Assembly (NCBI RefSeq): GCF_947301925.1
Contig: NZ_CAMYUE010000003.1
Location: 228,406-292,405 of the forward strand
Length of the DNA: 64,000 bases
Origin: an uncultured Ruminococcus sp.
GTDB taxonomy: Bacteria > Bacillota > Clostridia > Oscillospirales > Ruminococcaceae
Reading direction: 5' to 3'
Every line of letters starts with the position of its first letter. The first letter of the stretch is position 1. Below are positions 34,277 to 43,515 of this stretch, in pieces. A program made the position numbers and the translations under genes. The notes below the pieces were generated by a model that had not been told where the DNA came from, did no database searches, and saw nothing but the letters and a program-made list of their open reading frames with translations.

Positions 34277-35296
34277 TCAGCGATACTTATAAACCGTCGC
34301 CGCCTCGAAGCCGTCCAGCAGGGTAGTCATTCTTCCGAATGCCATACCTGTGCCCTTGGCTACGCAGTTTATGGAGTCCTTGGCGATATTGCAGCTTATA
34401 CCCAGAGTACGCTTTATCAGCTGAGTAAGTCCGCCGAGAAGTGCGCCGCCTCCTGTGAGGAGAAGTCCGTTGTCGTAGATATCTCCCACCAGCTCGGGGG
34501 GAGCGTCCTCCAGTACCTTGCGGATAGCCTCCATGATAGCGAAGGTGTCGTCCTCGATAGCCTCAAAGAGCTCTGTTTCGCTGAGGAGCACCTGTGCGGG
34601 AAGTCCCTTGAGGAGACTTCTTCCCTTGACCAGATATGTCATCTCGTCGCTGGGGTCGTAGAGGTTGCACAGCTCTATCTTTACCTTCTCGGCAGTCCTT
34701 TCGCCGATGAGGAGCTTGTACTTGTTCTGCATATACTTTATTATCGAGCGGTCTATGGAGTTGCCTGCCACCTTGACGGTATGTGAGGTAACAACGCCGT
34801 TCATGGAGACGATAGCCACATCTGTGGTGCCGCCGCCGATGTCAACTATCATGTGTCCCTTTGCCTTGGTGATGTTCACGCCTGCACCTATCATTGCGGC
34901 GATAGGCTCCTGAATGAGGTATACCTGGCGGGAGCCTGCACTCTTTGCGGCGTCCACCACGGCACGGCTCTCGATGTCGGTGATGAAGGAGGGGATACAG
35001 ATAACGATACGGGGCTTCATGAGCTGTCTGCCCGTAACCTTGAGTATGAACTCCCTTATCATGCTGTGGGTCAGGTCGTCATCGGAGATGACTCCCTCGC
35101 TGATAGGACGCTTTACCGCGATATAATCGGGGTTCCTGCCTATCATCTCATAGGCCTCCTTGCCTACAGCGAGGACTCTTTCCGTCCTGGTGTTGTAGGC
35201 TATGACCGAGGGCTCGCTGAGGACAACGCCCTTGTTGCCCATGGTCATAACTATATTTGATGTGCCAAGGTCTATTCCGATATCAGTATTTGCCAT
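34277..35296 (-). CDS. mreB: Rod-shape-determining protein MreB/Mbl
   Basis: 339 residues. Actin-fold nucleotide motifs: DIGIDLGTSNIVM (phosphate 1), MIVDIGGGTTDVAIVS (phosphate 2), and LLLTGGGALLGGL (adenosine). Also typical: EPIAAMIGAGV and NCVAKGTGMAF. It polymerises under the membrane and guides cell-wall synthesis. mreC and mreD are not adjacent, so this is probably an Mbl or MreBH-like stand-alone paralogue. AAAGGA precedes the ATG; recD2 lies immediately upstream. Confidence 0.93.
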   Translation of the reverse strand: MANTDIGIDLGTSNIVMTMGNKGVVLSEPSVIAYNTRTERVLAVGKEAYEMIGRNPDYIAVKRPISEGVISDDDLTHSMIREFILKVTGRQLMKPRIVICIPSFITDIESRAVVDAAKSAGSRQVYLIQEPIAAMIGAGVNITKAKGHMIVDIGGGTTDVAIVSMNGVVTSHTVKVAGNSIDRSIIKYMQNKYKLLIGERTAEKVKIELCNLYDPSDEMTYLVKGRSLLKGLPAQVLLSETELFEAIEDDTFAIMEAIRKVLEDAPPELVGDIYDNGLLLTGGGALLGGLTQLIKRTLGISCNIAKDSINCVAKGTGMAFGRMTTLLDGFEAATVYKYR

Positions 35297-35311
35297 TTCT
35301 ACGTTCCTTTC

Positions 35312-37540
35312 TTACTGCCCGAAGGGGGAGGAGCTGTCATGTCTGTCCGTCCCTGCAAGCATATGGCGCAGGCAGGTGTAACGCCTTGTGCGCTTGTTGT
35401 TGTCTACCATTTTATTTATATTCTCCTCGTTCCCGATAAGAATGAGGAGCTTTTTTGCTCTTGTAACTGCCGTGTACAGCAGATTTCTGTAGCACAGCTT
35501 GTCGAAGCCGCCCATTATGGGGAGGATCACCGCTTCAAACTCGCAGCCCTGACTCTTGTGTACGGTGACTGCGTAGGCAAGATCCACCTGTGACAGCAGA
35601 TCGAAGGTATAGGCGGCCTTTCGTCCGTCGAAGTCGATATACGCAAGGGAGCTCCTGTTGTCGATGCTGATTATGCGGCCGATATCTCCGTTGAAGATAC
35701 CTGCGCCCTGTTCGCCGTCCTTTGACCAGGTGATGTCGTAGTTGTTGCGGGTCTGCATGACCTTGTCGCCCTCGCGGTAGGTGTATACGTAGCCCTTTTT
35801 CTCCTGCTTGTTCCGTGCGGGAGGGTTTAGCTCGTCCTGAAGGAGCTTGTTGAGCTCCACGGTTCCTGTTACGCCCTTGCGTGAGGGAGTAAGCACCTGT
35901 ATATCCTCGGTGGGGGAGTAGCCGTAGGCCTTGGGGAGCCTTGTTTTTGCAAGGTCGGTTATGAGCTTCAGCGCCTGCTGATAATCGGTGCGCCTGAAGA
36001 AGAAGAAGTCGCTGTCCTTGCGGGTGAGGTCGGGATATTCTCCCGCAACTATCTTATGGGCGTTGGTGACTATGCAGCTCTGCTGAGCCTGACGGAATAT
36101 CTCCTTCAGCTCCGTAACGGGGACTATCCTGCTGTCGATTATGTCGCCCAGAAGGTTGCCTGCGCCCACTGAGGGCAGCTGGTCGCTGTCGCCCACCATT
36201 ATGAGCCTGCATCCGAGACGTACTGCACGGAGCAGCTTCTCGAACAGCACCACGTCCACCATTGACATCTCGTCGATGACAAGCACGTCGCAGTCCAGGG
36301 GATTGTTCTCATTGTGGGCGAAGGTGAGCCTGTCCCCCGAATCGTAAACTACTTCCAGGAGGCGGTGTATGGTCTTTGCCTCGCAGCCTGCAAGGTCCGA
36401 CATACGCTTGGCAGCCCGTCCCGTGGGGGCTGCAAGGAGCACCTTCATGCCCTTTTTCTCGAATATGGATATGATAGCGTTGAGGGTGGTTGTCTTGCCT
36501 GTACCGGGACCGCCCGTCAGCACCATCAGACCTCTTGAAACAGCGGTGGTTATTGCCTGCCGCTGGAGCTTTTCGTATTTTATGTTATGCTCCTCCTCCT
36601 CGATGTCGATGAGAACGTCATAATCGAAGTCCTCGGGGGAGGAGAAATCCTTCAGTATATGTATCCTGTCCGCAATGAAGCTCTCCGCGTAGAAGTAGTC
36701 TGGAAGGTAGACGAATTCCACCTCGTTCCTGACGTACTCGAAAAGCTCGTTATCGTCAAGCGCGGCATTGTATGCGGCGTAGAAGTCACTTTCGGTTACG
36801 CCCAGGGTGTCCTGGGTCTTTTTTGCCAGCACCTCCAGAGGCAGGCAGGTGTGGCCTATGCCGCCGTTTGCGCGGAGTATGTACTGCACTCCCGCGATTA
36901 TCCTCTTGTTGTCATTGCGAGCTATGTGCATATCGTGGGCGATAGTGTCGGCCTTTGAGAAGTCCAGCTCGATGCACTCGCCGCAGAGCAGGTAGGGGTT
37001 CAGCTTCAGCAGTGTCATGGCGTCGGAGCCGAATTTGCGGTAGGTGTTCATGGCGAAGCGGGACTTCACCTCATACTGGGACAGAAATGCCATAAGGTTC
37101 CGAAGGCAGAAAAGCTTCTGCGCCTCGGCAGCTATCTCATCGCACTTCTTCGGTGATATGCCCTTTATCTCCGCAAGACGGAATGGAGCGTTCTCCATGA
37201 TATCGAGAGTGCGGTCGCCGAACACGTCAACTATTTTCCGCGCAAGGCCGGGGCCTATGCCCTTGACGGCTCCGGAAGCAAGATACTTCTCGATGTTTAC
37301 CACGGTCTCGGGGAGCTTTCTCTCACAGTATACCGCGCTGAACTGTGTTCCGAAGCGGGGGTGGGTGATATAGCTGCCCTCGAGGATAAGACCCTCGCCC
37401 TCCTCGATATCGCCGAGCTCTCCCACAACGGTGATGAGCTCGCCGCCTGCATCAAGGTCAAGGACGATATAGCCGTTATTCTCGTTTTTGTAAAGGACAT
37501 TCTCCACCGTGCCCTCGATGTGAAGGACCTCGTGCTCCAC
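35312..37540 (-). CDS. recD2: RecD2-type ATP-dependent DNA helicase (no RecBC)
   Basis: 742 residues from a GTG at 37540 with GAGGTG 6 nt upstream; other in-frame starts upstream lack a site. The N-terminal ~270 residues include an OB-like part and helix-hairpin-helix motifs (GAVKGIGPGLARKIVDVFG, EIKGISPKKC). The SF1B helicase core has GGPGTGKTTT (I), APTGRAAKRM (Ia), VIDEMSMVD (II), GDSDQLPSVGAG (III), and TVHKSQGCEFEAVILP and LYTAVTRAKKLLIL (V/VI). RecD2 unwinds DNA 5' to 3' in repair and replication-fork processing. Confidence 0.95.
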   Translation of the reverse strand: MEHEVLHIEGTVENVLYKNENNGYIVLDLDAGGELITVVGELGDIEEGEGLILEGSYITHPRFGTQFSAVYCERKLPETVVNIEKYLASGAVKGIGPGLARKIVDVFGDRTLDIMENAPFRLAEIKGISPKKCDEIAAEAQKLFCLRNLMAFLSQYEVKSRFAMNTYRKFGSDAMTLLKLNPYLLCGECIELDFSKADTIAHDMHIARNDNKRIIAGVQYILRANGGIGHTCLPLEVLAKKTQDTLGVTESDFYAAYNAALDDNELFEYVRNEVEFVYLPDYFYAESFIADRIHILKDFSSPEDFDYDVLIDIEEEEHNIKYEKLQRQAITTAVSRGLMVLTGGPGTGKTTTLNAIISIFEKKGMKVLLAAPTGRAAKRMSDLAGCEAKTIHRLLEVVYDSGDRLTFAHNENNPLDCDVLVIDEMSMVDVVLFEKLLRAVRLGCRLIMVGDSDQLPSVGAGNLLGDIIDSRIVPVTELKEIFRQAQQSCIVTNAHKIVAGEYPDLTRKDSDFFFFRRTDYQQALKLITDLAKTRLPKAYGYSPTEDIQVLTPSRKGVTGTVELNKLLQDELNPPARNKQEKKGYVYTYREGDKVMQTRNNYDITWSKDGEQGAGIFNGDIGRIISIDNRSSLAYIDFDGRKAAYTFDLLSQVDLAYAVTVHKSQGCEFEAVILPIMGGFDKLCYRNLLYTAVTRAKKLLILIGNEENINKMVDNNKRTRRYTCLRHMLAGTDRHDSSSPFGQ

Positions 37541-37574
37541 CGCTTTCACCTCTGCACATAAAAATACATCATAT

Positions 37575-37603
37575 ATTATACCACAAAGCTGAAAAAAAAG
37601 CAA
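37575..37603 (-). promoter_or_regulatory. Promoter of recD2
   Basis: Minus strand TTGCTT (37598-37603), 17 nt, TATAAT (37575-37580). Confidence 0.65.
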
Positions 37604-37621
37604 CACCGAGAAATATATTTC

Positions 37622-37972
37622 TCATGGGCAGGGATTGCGGAGATACCTTCTCATTGCCCTGTCCGCCCCATGGGGGAGTACCAGCTCGGCGGCGTGGTAT
37701 ACCGAGCAGAACTCCCTGCACAGCTCAAGCTGCTGATCTGTGCCGCCTATGTCAATTAGAAGTATAGTGCCGATAAAGGTGCTCCCGTCCTCGATGAGAG
37801 AGGCAATGTATTCCAGACGCTGCGGGAGCTCATCGTCCTCCGCAAGTACGGGTATCACGGTACACAGGGGATAGCTTCTTCTCCTGAGCTTTGAGCATAC
37901 GAAAAAGCAGCATATCTCTATGGCTGCAATGAAGAATACAACGGTCAGGGCTGTTATCTCGGCAGTTTCCAT
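37622..37972 (-). CDS. Small membrane-anchored protein, unknown
   Basis: 116 residues. One N-terminal helix (ITALTVVFFIAAIEICCFFVCSKL) is followed by a cytosolic domain with an alternating beta/alpha pattern (YPLCTVIPVLAEDDELPQRLEYIASLIE, ILLIDIGGTDQQLELCREFC). Cys-rich for its size. AAAGGAG precedes the ATG. The fold pattern hints at a glycosyltransferase-like or Rossmann half-domain, but no family is recognised. Confidence 0.68.
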   Translation of the reverse strand: METAEITALTVVFFIAAIEICCFFVCSKLRRRSYPLCTVIPVLAEDDELPQRLEYIASLIEDGSTFIGTILLIDIGGTDQQLELCREFCSVYHAAELVLPHGADRAMRRYLRNPCP

Positions 37973-38025
37973 ACGACCACTCCTTTCGCTGTATTATATG
38001 CGGCAGGAGGGGTTCGGGTTACGGC

Positions 38026-38760
38026 TCAGAGGGGCTTTCTTATGAGCATACACTGTGAGGATTTGACAAATCCCAGCTTTTCAGCCGTTCTTGAAGAACC
38101 GTGATTTGAGCGCTGACAGGTCCATGTGGGACGTCTTTCGGGGAGTATCTCCCGTATCAGTGCGGCAGCTGCCGCAGCGGCAAGCCCCCGTTTACGGTGG
38201 AGCTCTGCCGTCTCTATACCTATATCTGCCTCGGTGCTGCTTACAGCCGAAGTAAACGCCCATGCGGCAGGCTCGTCTCCCTGCATGACGCATACTCCCA
38301 TACCGTTTTCAAGGTATTCATCATAGTCCCTCCAGTAGAGAGAGGGAGGCACTCTGCCTTCAAGTCTGCCGAAAAGCTCCCTGTCGATAGGGCTGAGGGT
38401 ATAGCCTTCGGGGAGAGGCATATCTGGTGCGCTGTCACAGGGATAGGAGTATATATCCCGTGGGATAAGCTCCACTCCGCCAAGCGAGTCAAGGAAGGCG
38501 CATACGGCTTCATCGCTGCACATGAGCTTCAGCTCCTCGCTGACGGTGAAGCTGTGGAGTTCCCTCAGTGACGCTTCATCGGGTATCCCCGTGAAAAAAG
38601 AGAAGTTGTTTCTGTGGCGGAAAAGTATGCAGTTCCCGAAGCGGTATATCCTGCCGCTCTGGAAGCCCTCTGCTATTGACAGGGGATAGACTCTGCATAT
38701 GGGCACATTCTCAGCCGCAGAGATAAACGAATTGTATTCAGCAGGGGAAATAAGTTCCAT
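38026..38760 (-). CDS. GNAT acetyltransferase (GNAT_acetyltr_2-like)
   Basis: 244 residues. The N-terminal ~120 residues are a variable domain with a YRFGNCILFRHRNNFSFFTG core. The C-terminal half carries the acetyl-CoA fold (AAWAFTSAVSSTEADIGIETAELHRKRGLAAAAAAALIRE, then WTCQRSNHGSSRTAEKLGF). This matches the two-domain GNAT proteins common in Clostridia whose substrates are unknown. GAGGTG precedes the ATG. Confidence 0.82.
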   Translation of the reverse strand: MELISPAEYNSFISAAENVPICRVYPLSIAEGFQSGRIYRFGNCILFRHRNNFSFFTGIPDEASLRELHSFTVSEELKLMCSDEAVCAFLDSLGGVELIPRDIYSYPCDSAPDMPLPEGYTLSPIDRELFGRLEGRVPPSLYWRDYDEYLENGMGVCVMQGDEPAAWAFTSAVSSTEADIGIETAELHRKRGLAAAAAAALIREILPERRPTWTCQRSNHGSSRTAEKLGFVKSSQCMLIRKPL

Positions 38761-38792
38761 GTTATCACCTCATAATTATCATATCGTAACAG

Positions 38793-38815
38793 AAAAGCTC
38801 CCCGGAAGGGAGCCT
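38793..38815 (-). terminator. Terminator after the acyltransferase gene
   Basis: Minus strand GGCTCCC-TTCC-GGGGAGC followed by TTTT. Confidence 0.8.
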
Positions 38816-38819
38816 TATG

Positions 38820-39872
38820 TCATATTATCCTGTTCACACAGGGAACCAGCTTCAGCAGTCTTGTTATAGCATATGATACAGCCAGTGTGACTATAAATAT
38901 GCCTATGACAGCTAATGTACCGCCGTGGTCGAAGGGATTGAACTTCATTACAGCGTATATGAACTTCAGCACTGCCATGTGTATCAGGTAGATACCGAAT
39001 GAGCAGCTGTCAAGCTCTGCGGCAATGGTGTCCAGTACAGGCACTTCGCTGTTCTTTGTTCTGCGTATATAGCCGAATGCTCCCAAAGAAGCCGCCAGAT
39101 ACACGGGGAAGGAGTAAACGCTGAGCATGGAGTTTATCTTTGTACTTGCTTCGGGTGCTTCCGACGCATTTGAGGTGCTGTATACCGTCAGCATAGCGAT
39201 TATTCCCAGACTTATGAGGAACATAAGTCCGCTTGCATTCTTCGGAAGCTTTATTATCCCCGTATGCATTGCATGACCGAGGAAGAGATACAGCGGATAT
39301 ACCGTGAACACACAGATGTAGAACGAAAGCTTTTTGCCCGATATGGTCTCTATAAGCGGCAGCACCGTAAGGAACACGGTGTATACGAGCAGCAGATACT
39401 TTATATCGTTTGCTTTGGCGTTGCTGCTTATGAGCTTGTATATGGGGAGCATTATATAGACCGCCAGCATAAGGTAGATATACCACATATGCGGCCAGCC
39501 TGTTCCCTGAAAGATATCGGTGAGGATATCCTTTACCGTTGCGCCTGCGGAGCGGTGTGCCGTGGTAAATGTATCAAATACCGAGAACAGCACCGAGAAT
39601 ACAACAAGAGCAAGCGCCATTCTCGGGATATACTTTCCGAAAAGCTTCTTTGCAGAAAGCTCGCGGTTCCTGTCAAGGAGCAGCGCTCCCGAAGCCATAA
39701 CAAAGCAGGGAACTGCCCACATCATGGCGTTTCGCAGCGAGAGCATAAGACTCTGCTGTCCGGTTGTGGTTGAATAATTATTAGCAGTGTAGACAGTGTG
39801 CAGTATTACTACTGCGATACACGCAAGAGCTTTTATGCGGCTCAGATAGAGCACGCGCCCTTTTTTTACCAT
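38820..39872 (-). CDS. Acyltransferase family 3 integral membrane protein (OafA/WecH-like)
   Basis: 350 residues with about ten hydrophobic helices. YLSRIKALACIAVVILHTVYT contains the family's catalytic-His region near residue 22; MMWAVPCFVMASGALLL and GTGWPHMWYIYLMLAVYIMLPIY are family blocks. Such proteins O-acylate cell-surface polysaccharides or peptidoglycan. Its start overlaps the end of the upstream lipoprotein gene by 7 nt, so the two genes and the dockerin-transglutaminase gene form one unit. Confidence 0.88.
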   Translation of the reverse strand: MVKKGRVLYLSRIKALACIAVVILHTVYTANNYSTTTGQQSLMLSLRNAMMWAVPCFVMASGALLLDRNRELSAKKLFGKYIPRMALALVVFSVLFSVFDTFTTAHRSAGATVKDILTDIFQGTGWPHMWYIYLMLAVYIMLPIYKLISSNAKANDIKYLLLVYTVFLTVLPLIETISGKKLSFYICVFTVYPLYLFLGHAMHTGIIKLPKNASGLMFLISLGIIAMLTVYSTSNASEAPEASTKINSMLSVYSFPVYLAASLGAFGYIRRTKNSEVPVLDTIAAELDSCSFGIYLIHMAVLKFIYAVMKFNPFDHGGTLAVIGIFIVTLAVSYAITRLLKLVPCVNRII

Positions 39873-40687
39873 GTCAGTCCACCGCCGCCGCCTGCAAGGC
39901 AGCCTCCGTTGGGATCTTCTGTAGGTGCCTGAGTAGGTGCATCTGTGGGAGCTACATAAACTGTTGTGGGCTCAACATAGGGTGCCTGAGTGTATACGGG
40001 CTCCACATATGCGGGCTGAGTATAAACGGGCTCTTCATAATACTGAGCGTCGATGTTGTTGTTAGCCTCGGGGTTGACCTCGGAAACGGGCTCGGTTGCG
40101 TTCTGTGCAGCAAGCTCTGCGGCAGCCTTCTCGGCTTCCTTTGTGCTTACCTTGTCGCCTGACTCCTTGGAAACGTACTCGATATATGCAACGTCACCTT
40201 CAAGCTTGATCTCGCCCTCGTCGATATCGCCGAAGGGGAACTGGTGGAGCTCTGCGGTCTTGTTGTCAGTGAACTCGATCTTTATTGTATACTCAACTGT
40301 GGCAACAGCCTCGCTGTCTCCGTAGGTAACATCGCTGACCTTGTTGGGAACATAGTAGAGAAGACGTCTCTCGTTCTTGACATAGGGATCCTTCTCGTCG
40401 ATCATGTTGGAGGGATATTCCTCCTCGGTCTCAGCCTTTACGGTGAAGCTCTTGATGTCTTTGCCTGTCTTGTTGTCAAGAGTGAGGACGTATACCGAGT
40501 CGCCAGCGGCTCTGTCACCGATAAGCTTCATCATATCGGTGGATGTGGTGGGCTCTGTGGAGACCTGTGCAGTAGTGCTGGCAGCCTCAGTAGGTGCCTG
40601 GGATATCTCGGCGGCAGGTGTGGTGTTTCCGCAGCTTATAAGCGCAAGTGCGCATACGAAGGCAATGGTCGCAAATATTTTTCTCAT
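39866..40687 (-). CDS. Lipoprotein with Pro/Tyr/Thr-rich tail and Gly-Cys C-terminus
   Basis: 273 residues. Lipobox ALISC (Cys about 19). After a Thr/Ser-rich linker, a ~110-residue beta-rich domain (DSVYVLTLDNKTGKDIKSFTVKAETEEEYP...). Then a low-complexity tail of PVYTQ / YVEP / APTDAPTQ repeats ending GGCLAGGGGGLTW. The tail's buried-looking Gly-Cys-Leu...Trp end is unusual for a lipoprotein and may be a processing or attachment signal. AAGGAG precedes the ATG. Function unknown. Confidence 0.75.
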   Translation of the reverse strand: MRKIFATIAFVCALALISCGNTTPAAEISQAPTEAASTTAQVSTEPTTSTDMMKLIGDRAAGDSVYVLTLDNKTGKDIKSFTVKAETEEEYPSNMIDEKDPYVKNERRLLYYVPNKVSDVTYGDSEAVATVEYTIKIEFTDNKTAELHQFPFGDIDEGEIKLEGDVAYIEYVSKESGDKVSTKEAEKAAAELAAQNATEPVSEVNPEANNNIDAQYYEEPVYTQPAYVEPVYTQAPYVEPTTVYVAPTDAPTQAPTEDPNGGCLAGGGGGLTW

Positions 40688-40704
40688 TTTTTTATCTCCT
40701 TTTT

Positions 40705-42135
40705 TCAGCTCATTACAGTTTGTTTCTGATACATCCAGGTACCTGTCTGTTTGTACTGGATCATATAGCCGTTCTTACCTGTTTCATTCTGGAAGTCGGG
40801 GTCGCATACATAGAGTGTTCCGTTTATTGTTACCTCGACCCATGAATGAGGTCCGTAGCCGCCCTTGGCAAGGGGAACCTGACCTGATATCATGTGGGCG
40901 TCATAGCCAAGAAGCTTAGCCATCTCACAGAACATAGCCGCCATTACATAGCAGTTGCCCTTTCTGTTCTTGAAGCCGTAGTCAGCATACCACTCCATGG
41001 TAGTCTTGGCGTCCTGGGGGAAATTGGGATCCTGCTTGCGTCCGTAATAGGTTATGCCGGCAGCGTCATTGAAGGCCTTCTTCAGATCCTTTCCGATGAC
41101 GTTGAGTCTAGCCTGTGCAAGGGGATACGACGCAGTAGTAGTTGTGGTCGTGGTGGAAGTTGGAGTGGTAATGGTGGTCACGTTCCACTTTGCGCCTGTG
41201 GCGTAGTAATCCTTCTTGGGGAGAACTACCTGTGCTATCTCGTTGGGAGTGAAGGTGGTCTTTTCAACTATGACTTCCTTGGCTGTTACGCTTATCTCGC
41301 CGTCCTTGTACTGTACCGACTCTACAACGATATCGGGAGTATAGTCCGGTGTGGTAGGCGCCAGTGAGGATACCTTGGTAACGAAGCCCATATTAACATA
41401 GCCCGATACGCCGTTGATGGTCACATGGCCGAAGTTGCCGTCTGCGGTGCCGTTGGCGTGGGTTATGGTGAACTTGGTGCCGGGATATATCTTGCCGATA
41501 GAGGCTGAGTTGTAATCATGTTCTTTTCTTATGTTCATATACTCCGTTACAGCAGCAGAGGGAGTATAAATGCCTGCATATGTATTGGTGCAGCCGCATG
41601 AGAGCTTCTCAACGCTCTTGACGCCGAACCTTGAGGGATCGAATCTTACGGGCTTCAGGAGCAGTACGGAATCTGCGAAGAACTCGTCGTTGTACTTGGA
41701 AAACAGGCTGTTTATGGTATCTGCCGAGAAATACTTTGAGAGAGCGTTCTTCAGCTCTGTCTGTGAGGTGACAACTGCTTCTCCCTCACTGAGCGGGAGC
41801 TTTTTCATAGCGTCGGTAACAGCGCTGTCAGCGGACTTGGTGTTGGTCTGCTTGAACTTCAGGGCTCTCTCAGTAGCCAGCAGGAGCTTTCTCAGCTCAG
41901 CCATATCGTAAACGTCAACGCTCTTGTCGCCGTTGATATCAGCCACCTTGGCCTGATCCTCTGTGAGTATCTTCTTTCCCAGGATATGATCCTGGAGGAT
42001 AGTGAGATCGTCGGCTGATATAACACCGTCACCGTTGAGATCGCCTGTGGCGGCTGCGTTTACAGCTGCGGGCATGACTCCCGTGGCGGCTATCATGCCT
42101 GCCAGTATGACACTGAGCACCTTTGGATGTTTCAT
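40705..42135 (-). CDS. Dockerin-SH3-transglutaminase-like secreted protein
   Basis: 476 residues. Signal peptide (1-28). A type I dockerin (about 31-88) has the two Ca-binding repeats GDLNGDGVISADDLTILQDHIL and ADINGDKSVDVYDMAELRKLLL. A bacterial SH3-like region (about 200-256, SIGKIYPGTKFTITHANG...GYVNMGFV) and a Thr linker follow. The C-terminal transglutaminase-like domain has Cys395 (KGNCYVMA), His430 (GPHSWVEV) and Asp445 (CDPDF) as a complete triad. It should dock on the cellulosome and act on peptides or peptidoglycan-type bonds, as protease or cross-linker. The N-terminal dockerin is an uncommon arrangement. Confidence 0.9.
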   Translation of the reverse strand: MKHPKVLSVILAGMIAATGVMPAAVNAAATGDLNGDGVISADDLTILQDHILGKKILTEDQAKVADINGDKSVDVYDMAELRKLLLATERALKFKQTNTKSADSAVTDAMKKLPLSEGEAVVTSQTELKNALSKYFSADTINSLFSKYNDEFFADSVLLLKPVRFDPSRFGVKSVEKLSCGCTNTYAGIYTPSAAVTEYMNIRKEHDYNSASIGKIYPGTKFTITHANGTADGNFGHVTINGVSGYVNMGFVTKVSSLAPTTPDYTPDIVVESVQYKDGEISVTAKEVIVEKTTFTPNEIAQVVLPKKDYYATGAKWNVTTITTPTSTTTTTTTASYPLAQARLNVIGKDLKKAFNDAAGITYYGRKQDPNFPQDAKTTMEWYADYGFKNRKGNCYVMAAMFCEMAKLLGYDAHMISGQVPLAKGGYGPHSWVEVTINGTLYVCDPDFQNETGKNGYMIQYKQTGTWMYQKQTVMS

Positions 42136-42312
42136 ATATTTATCTTCCTTTCAGGTTTATCTTATGACTTCCATATTAACATAACGAAGCGACAGAAGAA
42201 AATGTGACATGAAATTAGAAAAAATTTTATAGATCTCCGTAAAAACTTACTCAGATTATGTGATCCCTTTACTATCCCTTCAATATATGGCCCGGAACGG
42301 AGCTTGCGTCCG

Positions 42313-43515
42313 TCAGCCCAGGCTGCGGAGATCATTCTCGGACAGGGACGTTGAATTGTCGCCCAGAGAGAAATATCTTCCGTATCTGTTTCTGAATACT
42401 GCGGTATCTCCGCTTGTGACGGGGGAGAATGCGCCGTCGGGCAGTTCGCTGCCGCCGTCTTTAATAAAGAACAGCAGGGTATCGCCCTCCTCCTGGCTGC
42501 CTTTGCAGCCGCAGCTGTCATATACAAAACAGCCTTCCACGTTGCGGTGGGTGTACAGACCGTGGCTGCTGATGTACTCATCGGCAGGCATATAGCCGCC
42601 GTCCATGAACACTGTCAGCCTGTCTCCGCTTTTCAGATCGCCCCTGAATGCCTCCTGAACCGTGAGGTTTTCGGCAGTCATGGGAACCCCGTCAATAGAA
42701 GTATACACTATTTTATCGATTTTTGCAAGTACCACAGCGTAGGAATTATCAAACATCTGTTGAATATTTTTTGCAGTTTGCTTATCCGGCCCCTCGTTTC
42801 CCTCTATCGGTTCTGTCGGCGAATTTCCTGCTACTGCAAATTCTCCGGCATCTATTATATCACCGTTTACGTCATATGTAAAGTCGGGGGAAACCGTCAA
42901 GTCTTTGGGGCTGTTGCCTTCAATGGGACTAACAGGATGTTCTTCCATCTCCGGCGGCGATGTGGTGACTATGACTCTGTCATTCTTTGAGGTAGTGGTG
43001 ACAGCTCCTGTTTTGGTTGTGGTCACCTTTGCGGAGGTAGTCCTTGCGGAGGTGGGGCGCTGTGAAGCAGCTGTGGTAGACCGGGGTCTGCTCTCCCTGG
43101 AAGTCGTTCCCGGTTTTGCGGTGGCAGTGGTCACAGCTTTGCCGTCTTTGGCTGTGGTAGTGACAGCAGCTCCGTCCTTTTCCGTGGTGACCGCCCAGGA
43201 GGTGCTTATGCCGGCGGTGGTGGGCTCGCTGTTGGTATCGGCGGTGGTATCGGCAGCTTCGGAGGTAGTCTCCGTTACTATGGGCAGAGGATCGCTTACG
43301 CCGAAATTGGTTTTGCCCTTCGGCATATGAGTGATAACGCCTATGCACACCGCAAGCATTGCCGCAGCCGCTGTGATACGCATTATTATGGGCATAACGG
43401 GCTTTTTCTGCTTTTCGGTGTCGCGTTTTCTGAATTCCTCAATGAATTCCTTTTTCTTATCGGGTTCGGGGATACCGAAGGCTTCCGAAAGTCTGAGTTT
43501 TTCCTTATCGGTCAT
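42313..43515 (-). CDS. Membrane partner (putative anti-sigma factor) of the upstream ECF sigma factor
   Basis: 400 residues. Cytosolic N-terminus (~1-42, charged), one membrane helix (IIMRITAAAAMLAVCIGVI), then a ~110-residue Thr/Ser/Ala-rich extracellular stalk. The external domain contains TAKNIQQMFDNSYAVVLAKIDKIVYTSIDG and ends in a Cys-containing region (GCFVYDSCGCKG). The ATG overlaps the sigma-factor stop (ATGA). The topology is that of anti-sigma factors that sense extracellular substrates, but no ZAS zinc motif is visible, so the role is inferred from position. Confidence 0.7.
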   Translation of the reverse strand: MTDKEKLRLSEAFGIPEPDKKKEFIEEFRKRDTEKQKKPVMPIIMRITAAAAMLAVCIGVITHMPKGKTNFGVSDPLPIVTETTSEAADTTADTNSEPTTAGISTSWAVTTEKDGAAVTTTAKDGKAVTTATAKPGTTSRESRPRSTTAASQRPTSARTTSAKVTTTKTGAVTTTSKNDRVIVTTSPPEMEEHPVSPIEGNSPKDLTVSPDFTYDVNGDIIDAGEFAVAGNSPTEPIEGNEGPDKQTAKNIQQMFDNSYAVVLAKIDKIVYTSIDGVPMTAENLTVQEAFRGDLKSGDRLTVFMDGGYMPADEYISSHGLYTHRNVEGCFVYDSCGCKGSQEEGDTLLFFIKDGGSELPDGAFSPVTSGDTAVFRNRYGRYFSLGDNSTSLSENDLRSLG

